Notes: generated by a model not told the origin, from the letters alone. 64,000 bases of DNA from Guyanagaster necrorhizus (GCF_019112545.1 NW_025064917.1:14599-78598); one strand, 5' to 3'; positions 47,315 through 58,800 are shown, counted from the first letter of the stretch. Program-made: numbers and translations.

Positions 47315-47373
47315 ATTAGTTTGAGACTTTCTTTTCTCTTTTCTCATGCCCACAAAGAGTGAAAGAAACTGAA

Positions 47374-47942
47374 TACCATCAATCAATATTACTATCACCA
47401 ATCTCACAGATGACTTCTTTAAACTATTGGCTTCTATCATAGAAATACTTCTAGGTTTACTTGCTATCATATTACTTTGCTATAGACATCAATCAGTAAT
47501 AGCTTGAATAGTCAGACACTACCACTTATTCCAACAGATCCAACAGATACTTCACAATATCACATCTGATCTCTCTCTTTATGACATCCCCCCCTCTGCC
47601 CAAACCTCCTTCCAGCCCACATCTGAAACTGTATCCAAAGCTGGGTTTAGTAGTATGGGTGAAAGGAGTGCTCAAGAAGAAGAACTCTGATCAGTTAGAC
47701 CCTCTAGAACAATTAGCTGAGACAATGAGTGTCACAGCATCACAGGATTCTGAAACCCATTCAACATCCTGGTGCATGTCCCATAAATTCTGCCCTCTGT
47801 CTCTAATCACAAGGACAAGGACCTCTCTAACAACTTCTTTGAGAAGTTGCCATCCTCTGACCCTTCCACTGCTTCCTCTGAGCCCAGCATTAGAGATCAT
47901 ACCTGAGACTCTATTGAGAACACTTGAAGAATTGCAGAGGAG
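47374..47942 (+). pseudogene. ORF1 / N-terminal Gag extension of C4, start codon lost
   Basis: At the conserved position the codon is ATA instead of ATG, followed by PSINITITNL and DDFFKLLASIIEILLGLLAI, so the hydrophobic segment remains. SVIA, a TGA, IVRHYHLFQQ and ITSDLSLYDIPPSA complete the first block. The same frame goes on to SMGERSAQEEEL. E2 cuts it at 47,942. Confidence 0.55.
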
Positions 47943-48434
47943 TGTTACATGCATGCCGCCAGCCTCCATGTCACCTCAACCAACCACAAATTCTATCATG
48001 CTACCCACCGGACTCCGGCTGCTTCCCATTACCTACTAATTTCATTTCACCATTATCATTTCACATCTGTATTTCACATTGTAATACCTAGACCCTGAAC
48101 TTGGTAGCGAATATTCACACCGGAACCCAATGGAACCTGACTCGGAATTAGCTACCATTAGTATATAAAGTCATGTATATCACCATAACTACTCAGTTCG
48201 AATATCAACTTGGATAAGCCATCTACACTTCATACTCACTCCTCCCTATATCATCTGTTGGATTCTGCTCCAAAGGATACTCCTGTTCACTTCTCTGACA
48301 GAACTCTGTTCTGTCCATCCAGATCCTTGGGCTCCGACTCAAGGGTGATGTTGCCAATAGCTTCATCAATGCCCATGCACTCCACCGGACTCCACACGTG
48401 TACTCAAGCCCACTCGATTGGCACGTTCCTAACA
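47943..48434 (+). repeat. 5' LTR of E2
   Basis: 492 bp, TGTTACATGCATGCC to CACGTTCCTAACA. It differs from the 3' LTR mainly by C/T and G/A at CpG sites (ACATGC here, ACGTGC there; CCGCC here, CTGCC there). Confidence 0.9.
48162..48205 (+). promoter_or_regulatory. E2 LTR promoter: TATA box and predicted transcript start
   Basis: TATATAAA at 48,162-48,169. The segment AGTTCGAATAT begins 33 nt after the first T, at 48,195-48,205, a normal TATA-to-start distance. It is the exact reverse complement of the site at 48,437, which supports 48,195 as the transcript start. Confidence 0.65.
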
Positions 48435-48436
48435 GT

Positions 48437-48447
48437 ATATTCGAACT
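48437..48447 (+). promoter_or_regulatory. Putative self-primer binding site of E2
   Basis: ATATTCGAACT, two bases after the LTR end, pairs over 11 nt with the predicted 5' end of the element's own transcript. No TGG-starting tRNA primer site is present there. In Tf1 of fission yeast the first 11 nt of the mRNA serve as primer in this way. Function here is inferred. Confidence 0.65.
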
Positions 48448-48473
48448 CAAACCCTTGAGTCGAAAATTTTATC

Positions 48474-49922
48474 ATGTCCACCACATTTACCGAACCCACA
48501 GAGACCGATCCTGAACAAAGGCAGCCCACCCATCCAAACATGTTTTCCATGGAAGACATTCCGGCATCTGCCTCGAAGGAACAACCAGGCCTGTTCGGAT
48601 CAGCCTCCAGTGGGGGACAACCTTCCTGTAGGGAAACCTACAATCACTCTAGCTTCACTGCCCGCCAACCTAATTACGACGATTCCCCTAACCCTTTCGA
48701 TGCCACCAGCATCCCAACCAATGGGGCCTGACGGGCCAGCCTGATGTATGGTGCCTGAACCGACCCCCCAATAGACCTCTTATCCCTGGGCAACAACCAT
48801 GGGAATCCAGACAGCCCAGACTCAGAGGGCAGAGATGAAGACACCCCTACTCATACTCTCATCCGATGGGAACCGGCTGGCAATCCACCAAACCCTTTCT
48901 CAGATGGACCAGGAGGACCAGGAGGACCAGGAGGACCAGATGGTCCCAATGGCCCAGGCAGCGCCAACGGCCCCACAGGAAGTAACAATCCAAACCAGCA
49001 GGACATGTTCCTAGAATTCATGAACCTGTTACAAGGAGTCTCTGCCTCCCTCAACAACCCTAAACCAGCCACTGTCTGTACCAAGGTCAAGGAACCAGAA
49101 CCATTTGATGGCTCTGACCCTCGCAAACTAAAGGCTTTCATTGTCTCCCTTCAGTTGAACTTCAATGACAGATCTACTGCATTTGCAATGGATGCTAACA
49201 AGGTTAACTATGCCATTTCATTCCTGGCCGGCACCGCGCTCAACTGGTTCGAACCAGACATTCTTAACCCCAATCTGTGGAATCCACCAGCCTGGCAATT
49301 CTCCTACGCAGCCTTCTTAGATGAGCTTCATAGCAACTTTGGCCTCTTTGATGCTATCGGAGATGCTGAAGATGCATTAGAACACCTTCGGATGTGTGAT
49401 GGTGATCGGATCATGAAGTATATGGTCCAATTCAACCAGTATGCTTCACAAATTGGGTACGGAGATAACTCCCTCCACCATGCCTTTTACCGTGACCTCT
49501 GCACCCATATCAAGGATGACATGGCACACCATGGGAAGCCAAACAACCTTCGTGATATGTGCTTCCTTGCCCAAGAACTTGATGCTCGCTACTGGACCTG
49601 GAAGACCGAAATTGCCCATGAAAACTGGGACAATAAATTCTCCAACCTCAAATCCAAGGGGTCTAACACTTCTTCCTCGGACTCCAGCTCCACACCAAAA
49701 TCTACTGCCCCTAAGTCCTATGCCAACAAGCTAGGCAAAGATGGCCGTCTTACTCAGGAAGAAAAAGACCGCCGGCGCCAGAACAACCTTTGCATGTTCT
49801 GTGGAGCCAAACACAAGACCGAGGACTGCAACAAGCAGAAGGCAGCAGCCTCTGCCAAGGGGCGTGCAGCAGAGGTTGACACTGCTCCCGTGGAACCGGC
49901 TCCGACAGAGTCGGAAAACTAG
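48474..49922 (+). pseudogene. Gag of E2, two TGA codons
   Basis: ATG at 48,474 (MSTTFTEPTETDPEQ), about 482 codons, ending TAG 49,920-49,922. TGA codons at 48,729 and 48,756 interrupt the N-terminal part; E1 has CAG or CAA at the second, so the ancestor was probably CGA. A Gly-Pro-rich repeat lies at about 48,900-48,975. The capsid region follows: MFLEFMNLLQGVSASLNNPK near 49,005, then FDGSDPRKLKAFIVSLQL, NWFEPDIL and LDELHSNFGLFDAIGD. The zinc knuckle CMFCGAKHKTEDC near 49,793 has only three residues between Cys and His. The protein would form the particle shell and bind RNA. From 48,759 on the frame is open. Confidence 0.85.
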
Positions 49923-52900
49923 GAAGCAACCCTGTTCCCTCTGTGCGAGTTCAGGGTTGCATCGACTGTATTCACACACCGGAGGTCATCACTCTCAATG
50001 CAACATCCCTTTCCAATCACTCCTTCCACATTCCCCTCTCAGCAGAATTGCCGACTACTATGAAACCCGATGGTTCCCCAACTTGTATCATCCTACGTTT
50101 TCTTGCCCTTATTGATTCTGGCTCTAGCCACTGCTTTGTTGACACTAAGTATGTAGCTGCCAATGAAATCCCCATTAAAACCATCCCTAGTGTGCAACTT
50201 CGATTATTTGATGGCTCCATCAGAAGCCATATATCTCAAATCGCAACCATCCCCATCTGTTTCCCATCCGGAGACACCTTCCCCATCAACTTCTATGTCA
50301 CTCCTCTGGATTCGTCTTGCAATCTTGTCCTAGGATACAACTGGCTCTCCCGCTACAATCCACTGATTGACTGGGCTGAGAACAGTATCATTTTCCGTTC
50401 AAGCTACCAGGATCCCACTCCAACCAATTCCACGGCCTCCACCGCATCCCAGGGACTTCCGTGCCCACAGGACAACAGTCCACCCCTTTCCGAGCCTTCC
50501 AGCTCAATTTCGGGACTTCCGTGCCCATCAGACTCTATCAGTCCAACTTCTGGGGCTTCACCCCATTCCAAGTCCACATCAGATAACCAGCGGACTTCAT
50601 TCCCATATGAACCCATCTACTCCTATCCTCCCTCAGAATCTTTTACTATGAAAGCACACCCAAAGATCTCCATCATATCCGCTGCCGCATCTGCGGAACT
50701 GGCAGATCTTTCATCAGTGCCAGTAGAGTACCACGATTTTGCAGATGTCTTCAGCGATACCCTCTCCGAAAAACTACCTGAACACAGACCGTATGACCTC
50801 AAAATCAACCTTGAGGAAGGGACATCCCCACTACTTGGACCCATTTATTCTCTCTCAGAATCTGAACTCAAAGCTCTACAAGAGTTTATTGATGATAATC
50901 TGCGCAATGGGTTCATTACTCCATCCCACTCTCCACACAGGGCTCCAGTTCTATTTGTCAAGAAAAAGACTGGTGAACTCCAACTTTGCATCGACTACCA
51001 TGGCCTAAACAAAATCTCCAAGAAAGATTGCTACCCTCTCCCCCTCATTTCTGATCTCCTCGACTCCACCTGCTCCACATGCATCTACACCAAGCTCAAC
51101 CTTCGGCATGCCTACCATCTCGTTCGCATAGCTAAGGGGGACGAATGGAAAACAGCCTTCCGGACCCGTTACGGTTCCTTCGAATGGCATGTCATGCCCT
51201 TTGGCCTCACAAATGCTCCAGCGGCATTCCAACGATTTGTGAATGATATATTCTCAGACATGCTCGACATATCAGTAGTAGTCTACCTCGACGACATCCT
51301 CATATACTCCGACAACCCAGAAGATCACCAGAAACATGTTCGTGAGGTCCTACGCAGGCTTAGAGCTAATGGACTCTACTGCAAAGGTTCCAAATGCGAA
51401 TTCAACCGGGACTCCATGGAGTACCTAGGCTACATCCTATCACCTGAAGGACTTCACATGTCTGAAGAAAAAGTCAAGGCAATTGTCAACTGGCCGGTGC
51501 CACAAAAAGTCAAGGACATCCAATCCTTCCTCAGCTTTGCCAACTTCTACCATCGCTTCATACACGGATATAGCGACATCATCATCCCCCTTACATGACT
51601 CACCCGCAAGGGAACTCCATGGAAATTTGACGACAAATGCTTGGCTGCCTTCAATGAATTGAAACAAGCCTTTACACATGCTCCCATCCTTACTCATTGG
51701 GTTTCTGATCGAAAGATAGTGGTGGAAACGGACGCCTCTGATTATGCCATCGCAGCTATCCTCTCCATCTACCTTGAAGATGGTGAAATTCACCCAATTG
51801 CATTCTGCTCCCAGAGCCTCCACAATGCTGAACTCAACTATGACACCCATGACAAGGAGCTCCTGGCCATTTTTGAAGCTTTTAAACATTGGCGGCACTA
51901 CCTTGAAGGCTCCGCAGACTCCATCGATGTCATAACAGACCACAAAAACCTTGAATACTTTGCCACCACTAAAATTCTAACCCACCGACAAGTCCGCTGG
52001 TCTGAATACCTATCCCAGTTCAACTTAGTAATTCGTTTCCGCCCTGGAAAACTTGGTGGAAAACTGGATGCGCTCACTAGACGATGGGACGTCTACCCTA
52101 AAGAGGGGGATAGCCAATATGCCCAAGTCAACCCCCACAATTTCCGACCTGTGTTCACCCAAGAACAACTCTCAGCGTCACTCCATGCAACCTACCTTGA
52201 AGGCTCTACTCTCTGAGCCAGCGCCATCATGGACATTGACAAGCTCCACATTGATATCAAACAAGCACAATGTTCTGACTCTACGTCCTCTGACAGCCTC
52301 CACCAGGCTAAGGCCACTTCGAAATCCTCCCCCTCTCAGTGAACCATTGATGAATCAGACATCCTCTGCTTTGAAGGCCGCATCTATGTCCCGGAGTCCA
52401 GAGATCTCCATCTCCATATACTACAGAACAATCATGACCACATCTTGGCAGGCCACTTTGGTCAAAACTGGACATTGGAACTAGTCCGGTGGAACTATAT
52501 CTGGCCAAAGATGCGTGAATACGTCCGACACTATGTTAAGTCCTGCACAGTTTGTGGGCACAATAAGGCACCTAGACACCGCCCCTATGGGTTACTGAAA
52601 CCTCTGCCAGTTTCCGAACGGCCATGAGATTCCATTTCCATGGACTTCATTGAACAACTACCAGACTCCAATGGATTTACCGCTATCTTAGTAGTCATAG
52701 ACCGAGCTAGCAAGCAAGCCATATTCATTCCCACTCATGACACCATCAACTCCATAGAGCTAGCCCAACTTTTCCTTATCCATGTATTCTCCAAACATGG
52801 GGTACCCAGTCACATCACATCTGACCGCGGCTCCGAATTCATCTCCCAATTTACTTGCACCTTAGCCGTGGCCCTTGACATGGAACTCCACCTCACCTCT

Positions 52901-53734
52901 GGTTATCATCCGGAGGCTGACGGACAAACAGAATGAGCAAACCAAACCCTGGAACAATACATCCGCATCTACTGCTCCTACCAGCAGGACAACTGGGACA
53001 CCCTCTTACCCATTGCTGAATTTGCCTACAACAATGCCCCTAATGTGTCCACCGGAATCTCCCCATTTTTCACTAACAAGGGTTACCACTCCAACATCAC
53101 CGTTTATCCTGAAAGGGACATCACCTCTGCCCGGGCCTGAGATTTCGCAGTCAACCTTGACGAACTCCATCAATTACTGAAGGATGAAATTTCCGAAGCT
53201 CAGTCTCGCTACAAGACCCAAGCAGACAAACATCAGATTCCAGCACCTTCATTCACAGTAGGGGACAAGGCCTACCTCAGCTCCAAACATATCAAAACCA
53301 CCCGCCCAACCAGAAAATTTTCGGAGAAATACCTTGGTCCTTTCGAAATCATAGCCCAACCTGGTACCCACTCCTTTACCCTGAGTCTTCCGCTGGATCT
53401 CCGGTCCATTCACCCTGTCTTCCATGTGTCACAATTGGAACCCATAGAAGAAAACACCATTCCTAACTGGATCCAACCACCACTGCCTCCAGTTGAAGTC
53501 AACAGAGAAGAACATTTCGAAATAGCCCAAATCCTCGACTCTAAACTGGACCACCGGTTCCACTGCCCACTGCTGTACAAAATCCAGTGGCTAGGATACA
53601 AAGGTACCAATGAAGAGTTTGCTTGGTTACCGGCCTCCGAGTTCTCTGCCGACGAATTTATTGAAGAATTCCATCATCGATACCCAGGCAAACCAGGACC
53701 CTTGTCCAAAGTCATTCAAACATCCCATTCCTAA
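49922..53734 (+). pseudogene. Pol of E2 (PR-RT-RH-IN-chromodomain), six TGA codons
   Basis: About 1,270 codons in the -1 frame to gag. Protease: LALIDSGSSHCFVD with DSG at 50,114. RT: FVKKKTGELQLCIDYHGLNK near 50,960, FGLTNAPAAFQRF, and the intact box YLDD at 51,283-51,294. RNase H: VVETDASDYAIAA near 51,720 and TDHKNLEYF. Integrase: zinc H-x3-H...CTVCGHNK near 52,435-52,560, SMDFIEQLPDS near 52,640, TSDRGSEFIS near 52,825 and GYHPEADGQTE at 52,933. GPFEIIAQPG-type and chromodomain parts (QWLGYKGTNEEFAWLPASEF near 53,590) end at TAA 53,732. Stops are at 51,596, 52,214, 52,340, 52,625, 52,934 and 53,138, all TGA at Arg- or Trp-like positions. Confidence 0.9.
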
Positions 53735-53879
53735 TACAATAGTACTCTGGACACCACCAGCCCCCACCTTACCATTTCAATCACTTTTACACTTTCAAAA
53801 TCGAAATCTTGTAATTACATTTCTTTTCTCCACTACCAACATCCGACGCCCTTTCTATATACATTTCATACAAAAGATA

Positions 53880-55230
53880 TTACAAAGAAGCGGAACCCAA
53901 AGGGCTCACACCGGAACCTGAACTCTCCCCCTGCTCCTTCAACTCCTCTATATCCTCGTCCAGCCCCTTCAACAGTGCCTCCCAAAGATCCTCCACCTCC
54001 TGATCCCTCTCATCCTTGAAAATCAGTCAGGCCTTCTTCCAAGCCTCCACCTCAGACTCCGAAAACAGCTCCGAAGGAGACGACATATCATCGGAACCAT
54101 AGTCATCTTGAAGACCTGCCACAGTACCATGAACATCCGCCACCTCGTCTGCCAACTCATCCATGCAATGCATCAACTTGCATATCAATTTTGAAAGTTG
54201 GTGGAGACCGGTGGAGACCTCCACACTGCTGATCACCTCACTCATGGTGACGCCCTTGTTGAACAAACAGGCAGTTTTCTTGACCTTACAGCGAGAGCAA
54301 GTCCGCCCTCGACCGGTGCCTTTGGTTACCAGTCGTGCATAACACCATGCACCATCTTGACGACAACACACACAACTCCCTGAAAACAAAAGCTAAGTTA
54401 AGCCATGGAAGAAAACAAAAACACTTACTTTCACCATCCAACAATTCTTCGCCCTCCGCCGGCTCTGCCACTTCCAACTTCGCCCACTTTTTGGGGCTAA
54501 CGATTGCCTCTGTCTCACTGTCATCCACTATGCTCCTCGACCTGAACTTGCGTTTACATCCCTTCTCCGCCAGAACCGCTGCCCTTCTCTTCCCCTCCTG
54601 CACCCTCTTCCTCCTCTCCAGGGTCCCCTCAGATTCCTTGGACTCATCGTCCCCCTCAGTCCCCTTCGCCTGCTTATCATCGGACTCCAGAGGCATATGG
54701 CAAGTCACCTTCTTGAAGCGAAGACCAGGGCCAGGACCATACCGTTCCGCCAAAACTTGATGCAGCCAAAAATCAGTGGCCTCCATGGGGGTCATCAGCA
54801 ACCCATCCTCCATAACCATCCCCTCTGGCTCTACCTCCTCAGCCTCAGCCCTCGCCGCCGCCTCCGCGGCCTCCCTCTCCATGGCCTCCCTCTCCTCAGC
54901 TGCCCTCTGAGCCGCCTCTCTCAATGCCTCCTCTGCCTCCTTAGCCCGCCTCTCTACGGCTTGCCGAACCTCCTCCCTCTTCCTCTCCAATTCCTCCTTC
55001 TGCTCCTTTTTCCATGCCTTCCAGGCCACATGGTCCACCTGGACCCTTTCCTCCTGCTCTTGCTCTCTTTGCCATTCCAAATGACTCTCCACGGCCTCCG
55101 CGTATTCTTCCTCCACAGCCTCCCATTCTAGATGAAACAATTCCTTGGCCTCTTCAGGGCCATCGGGGGTGGATCCCCTCACCAGAGGCTCGGGAGTGCA
55201 TGAGCGACGATACGTGGTGAGCGACGACAT
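53880..55230 (-). pseudogene. Antisense accessory gene of E2: coiled coil + Cys cluster, one intron
   Basis: Read on the minus strand from the ATG at 55,230 (MSSLTTYRRSCTPEPLV; an earlier in-frame ATG is at 55,272). Exon 1 (to 54,429) is 267 codons without stop, with a long Glu/Arg/Ala-rich coiled coil (EERERQ-type, about residues 35-130) and a Lys/Arg-rich end. The intron 54,428-54,380 is 49 nt, phase 1, GTAAGT...TTTTCAG with CTTAAC as likely branch site. Exon 2 has SCVCCRQDGAWCY and TCSRCKVKKTACLFN, a cysteine cluster like CxxCKxKKxxC, then a Leu/Asp-rich helix. A TGA at 54,029-54,027 cuts off the last 48 codons; the true end is TAA at 53,882-53,880. It lies between pol and the 3' LTR, opposite to pol. 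Possibly nucleic-acid binding; function unknown. Confidence 0.78.
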
Positions 55231-55340
55231 AGGTGATGATAGTGGTTTCAGATCAAGATACAAAACTCCCATGGCCACCAACAATCCTCCATGTGGACCC
55301 ACTGGCCATCGGGATCAGCGCTCTTGAGGGCAAGAATGCT

Positions 55341-55350
55341 AAAGGGGGGA
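55341..55350 (+). promoter_or_regulatory. Polypurine tract of E2
   Basis: AAAGGGGGGA, three bases (TAC) before the 3' LTR. It is the expected primer site for plus-strand DNA. E1 has the worn equivalent AATAAGGGGA next to its LTR. Confidence 0.75.
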
Positions 55351-55353
55351 TAC

Positions 55354-55845
55354 TGTTACGTGCATGCTGCCGGCCTCCGTATCACCTCAACCAACCATGA
55401 ATTCTATCACGCTACCCACCGGACTCCGGCCGCTTCCTATTACCTACTAATTTCATTTCACCATTATCATTTCACATCTGTATTTCACATTGTAATACCT
55501 AGACCCCAAACTTGGTAGCGAATATTCACACCGGAACCCAATGGAACCCGACTTGGAATTAGCTACCATTAGTATATAAAGCCGTGTATATCACCATAAC
55601 TACTCAGTTCGAATATCAACTTGGATAAGCCATCTACACTTTGTACTCACTCCTCCCTATATCATCCATTGGATTCCACTCTGAAAGATACTTCTGTTCA
55701 CTTCTCTGACAGAACTCCGTTCTGTCCATCCAGATCCGTGGGCTCTGACTCAAGGGTGACATTGCCAATAGCTTTGTCAACACCCACGCACTCTGCCAGA
55801 CTCTGCACGTATACTCAAGCCCACTCGATTGGCACGTTTCTAACA
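55354..55845 (+). repeat. 3' LTR of E2
   Basis: 492 bp, TGTTACGTGCATGC to GGCACGTTTCTAACA. It carries the same TATATAAAG and AGTTCGAATAT as the 5' LTR. Confidence 0.9.
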
Positions 55846-58800
55846 AGCTCTACAAGTACCTGCTGGATGGACAACACACTTTGGCACAGACGTTGCTGTC
55901 ATCAAAACATAGACACTATATGGCACATGCATACAAAGCAGCTAGTAACTGGAATGAAGCGAGAGTCAGGTCCCCCAACTGATCCTATCTGCATACCATG
56001 CCTCACTGGCAAACAGCATTGCCACAATGTTCCTCATGGCCCCTCAGAGCAGAAGAAACACCTTCTTGAGCGAGTATACAGTGATATCAAAGGTCCAATG
56101 CCTGTTGCAACTCCAGAGAGCTATCACTACTGGATAACATTCATCTGCAGTGCATCTGACACTTGGGCTGTCGCACCTCTGAAGTATAAAAGTGATGCCT
56201 TTAATGCCTTCAAGCAGTTCAAAGCATATGCAGAGAATACCCATCCAGAACTCAAAATCATTGAGTTTCAGAAAGATAAAGGTGGTGAATATATGGGAAA
56301 GGAGTTTGTTGACTTCTGTGCTGAGCATGGGATCAAAAGACGACATACTGAACCTGATGAACCATACCAGAATGGCACAGCAGAATGAACCAACCGCACA
56401 ATTGCAGAGGCCATCACTGCCATGCTAAATAAGTTATATCTCCCACCATCATTTTGGAACCTCACTCTCCGAGTATTCATTTATGTCCAAAATTGCATTT
56501 TCACAGATCCTCTTCCAAACACCACACTCTTCACAGAATGGGACCCAAATCACCAAAAACCAGATATATCCCACTTTCATGTGTTTGGATGTCTTGTGTA
56601 TGTGCTAGTATGAAAAAAAGGACATCGAGCATTAGAGTCACACACTCAAAAATGTATCTTTGTTGGATATCCAAAGGGAGTAAAAGGCTGGCTATTCTGG
56701 AACCCATCTACACAGCGGTTCATCATCTCCAGCCATGCTGTATTTGATGAGCATGTATTTCCTGGAAATCACAAAAATATTATAAATCCTCTTGGTGATG
56801 ATACATCTCCCACAAACAGACATAACAGCACAGATACTGCTATACCTGATGTGGTGATGCTTCATCAAGGGAGAGAAAACATACCTACTGATAAGCCATC
56901 TCTGCCATCTGAGCAACTCCCATCATCATCATCATCACCATCCTTGCCAGCTCCATCCATTCTATCAAATATGCAAACACCTCCAGAATCACCTCTTACT
57001 CTACTATTAAGTCTTTCGACATCTCCTACACTCTCTTCACTGCTTTTACATTCTCGGGCATGCTTCGAGCTACAATACGACTCTAAAAGTCTTATAATCC
57101 CATCTCCAAACACTGGACGTGGTTTTCGCCGTAAACATTCTGGCACCAATGCGATGAACTCACCAGACTCAGATAAACCCCTTTCTGATCCTATTGATGA
57201 AACCACTGCTGAGCCAGAGCTTACTGAGACAGATGTTGTCGCAGGAATGACCTTTGTATTGCATGATGATGACTATATCACATATACAGAAGCTCTTGAG
57301 CTTGCATTTCAGACAGCAGTAGAGATGGCAAACCAAGCATCTGCACCCAACGATGAACCAAAGACACTTGCAGAGGCAATGACTCAGCCAGGAGAGGAAA
57401 GTGAAAAATGGTATGAGGCAGCTCAGCAGGAATTGAATGCACTGCAGGAGAGTGGCACCTTTGAGCTTGTAAAGCTCTCTCCAGGGTGAAAGGCTATAGG
57501 TGGAAAATGGGTCTTCAAAGTGAAGCGTAACCCTAATGGATCCATTGAATGCTATAAGGCATGCTATGTCGCAAAAGGGTACTCACAGCGGCCAGGTTTT
57601 GACTACACTGAAACCTTCTCTCCTACTCCAAAATAGGCAGCCATCCAAACAGTCCTTGCTCTTGCTGCACTTGAGGACTTAGAGCTCTGGAGTGTGGATA
57701 TCTCATCAGCATTTCTGAATGGTGATCTAAAAGAGGAGGTATATCTTCAACAACCAGAGGGATTCGAGACAAAGGACAAGAGCTGGGTGCTTCATCTCTT
57801 CAAGTCCATTTATGGACTGAAGCAGGCTGGATATGAATGGCACAAAAAGCTCCACAGCACTATGACCAAGATGGGCTTTGACAGAGTATGCTGTGAATAC
57901 AGCATATGGGTGTATAAGAGAGATGATGCTTGGATTATTGTTCTGGTGTTTGTCGATGATGTAACAATTGCTGCAAAGTCCATGGAGTCTGCACGACATG
58001 TTGTCAATGATCTCAAGAAGCACTTCAAACTTCACGATCTAGGTCCAACTTCATTCCTTCTTGGTGTCGAAATACACAGAGACCATCTAAACTGAACACT
58101 CACACTCTCTCAACCACAGTACATCCAAAAAATCCTAGAACATACCAGAATGTCTGACTGTAACAGTGTCAGTACTTCTCTCGATCCACACACTAAGCTA
58201 TTCAGCTCAATGTCTCCTGCTACTCCAGAGGAATGGGAAACCATGTGGCACATCCCATATCTCTAAATCCTTGGCTCTGTAGCATATCTGGCCATCACCA
58301 CTCATCCTGACATAGCTTTTGCAGTCAGTGTCCTATCACGTTTCAGCAAAAACTCTGGATTGAGACATTGGGAGGCCCTGAAACGCCTCCTCAGATACAT
58401 AAAGGGAACAATCGACCTAAAATTGACATATTCACCTGATGCTACAAACCCAGACCTGTTCAAAACGTACACAGATGCAGATCATGATGGAAACCCAGAC
58501 AATGGGCACTCAACCTCAGGATATGTTGTCAAGATGGGCACAGGTGCAGTCAGCTGGATGAGTCAGCTACAATCTATAGTAACCTTATCAACCACAGAGG
58601 CTGAATATGTGGCTGCCATCTCTGCTGGACAGGAAATTCTGTGGCTGCAAAACCTGTTCACAGAATTTGGCTTCCATCATTTGTCACCATCGCCACTGCT
58701 GATTGACAACCAGTCTGCTCTCTCTGTTGCTTGCAATCCTGATCATCATAGTTGTGTCAAACATCTTGACCTCCACTTCTACTGGTTACGAGACGAGGTT

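Larger units (their letters stand above)
47943..55845 (+). mobile_element. E2: youngest near-complete Tf1/sushi-type Gypsy chromovirus
   Basis: Two 492-bp LTRs, gag, pol in the -1 frame and an antisense spliced gene between pol and the 3' LTR. CpG is common throughout and no frameshift is seen; only single-base changes to TGA break the frames. The flanking bases do not form a duplication (AGGAG on the left, AGCTC on the right). The left flank is family-C ORF1 and the right flank is a Copia polyprotein, so the ends derive from two insertion sites. Confidence 0.9.

Noticed and set aside
48900..48945. Short tandem repeats as a CRISPR array
   Set aside because: A 9-bp unit within a coding tract, with no spacers.
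48851..49141. Collagen-like open frame on the minus strand
   Set aside because: It is the complement of the Gly-Pro repeat of E2 gag and has no own support.
48474..53734. TGA read as an amino acid (alternative code) in E2
   Set aside because: All TGA sites fit former CGA or TGG codons, E1 has TGG or CAA at some of them, and neighbouring elements carry TAA and TAG too. Mutation explains it better.
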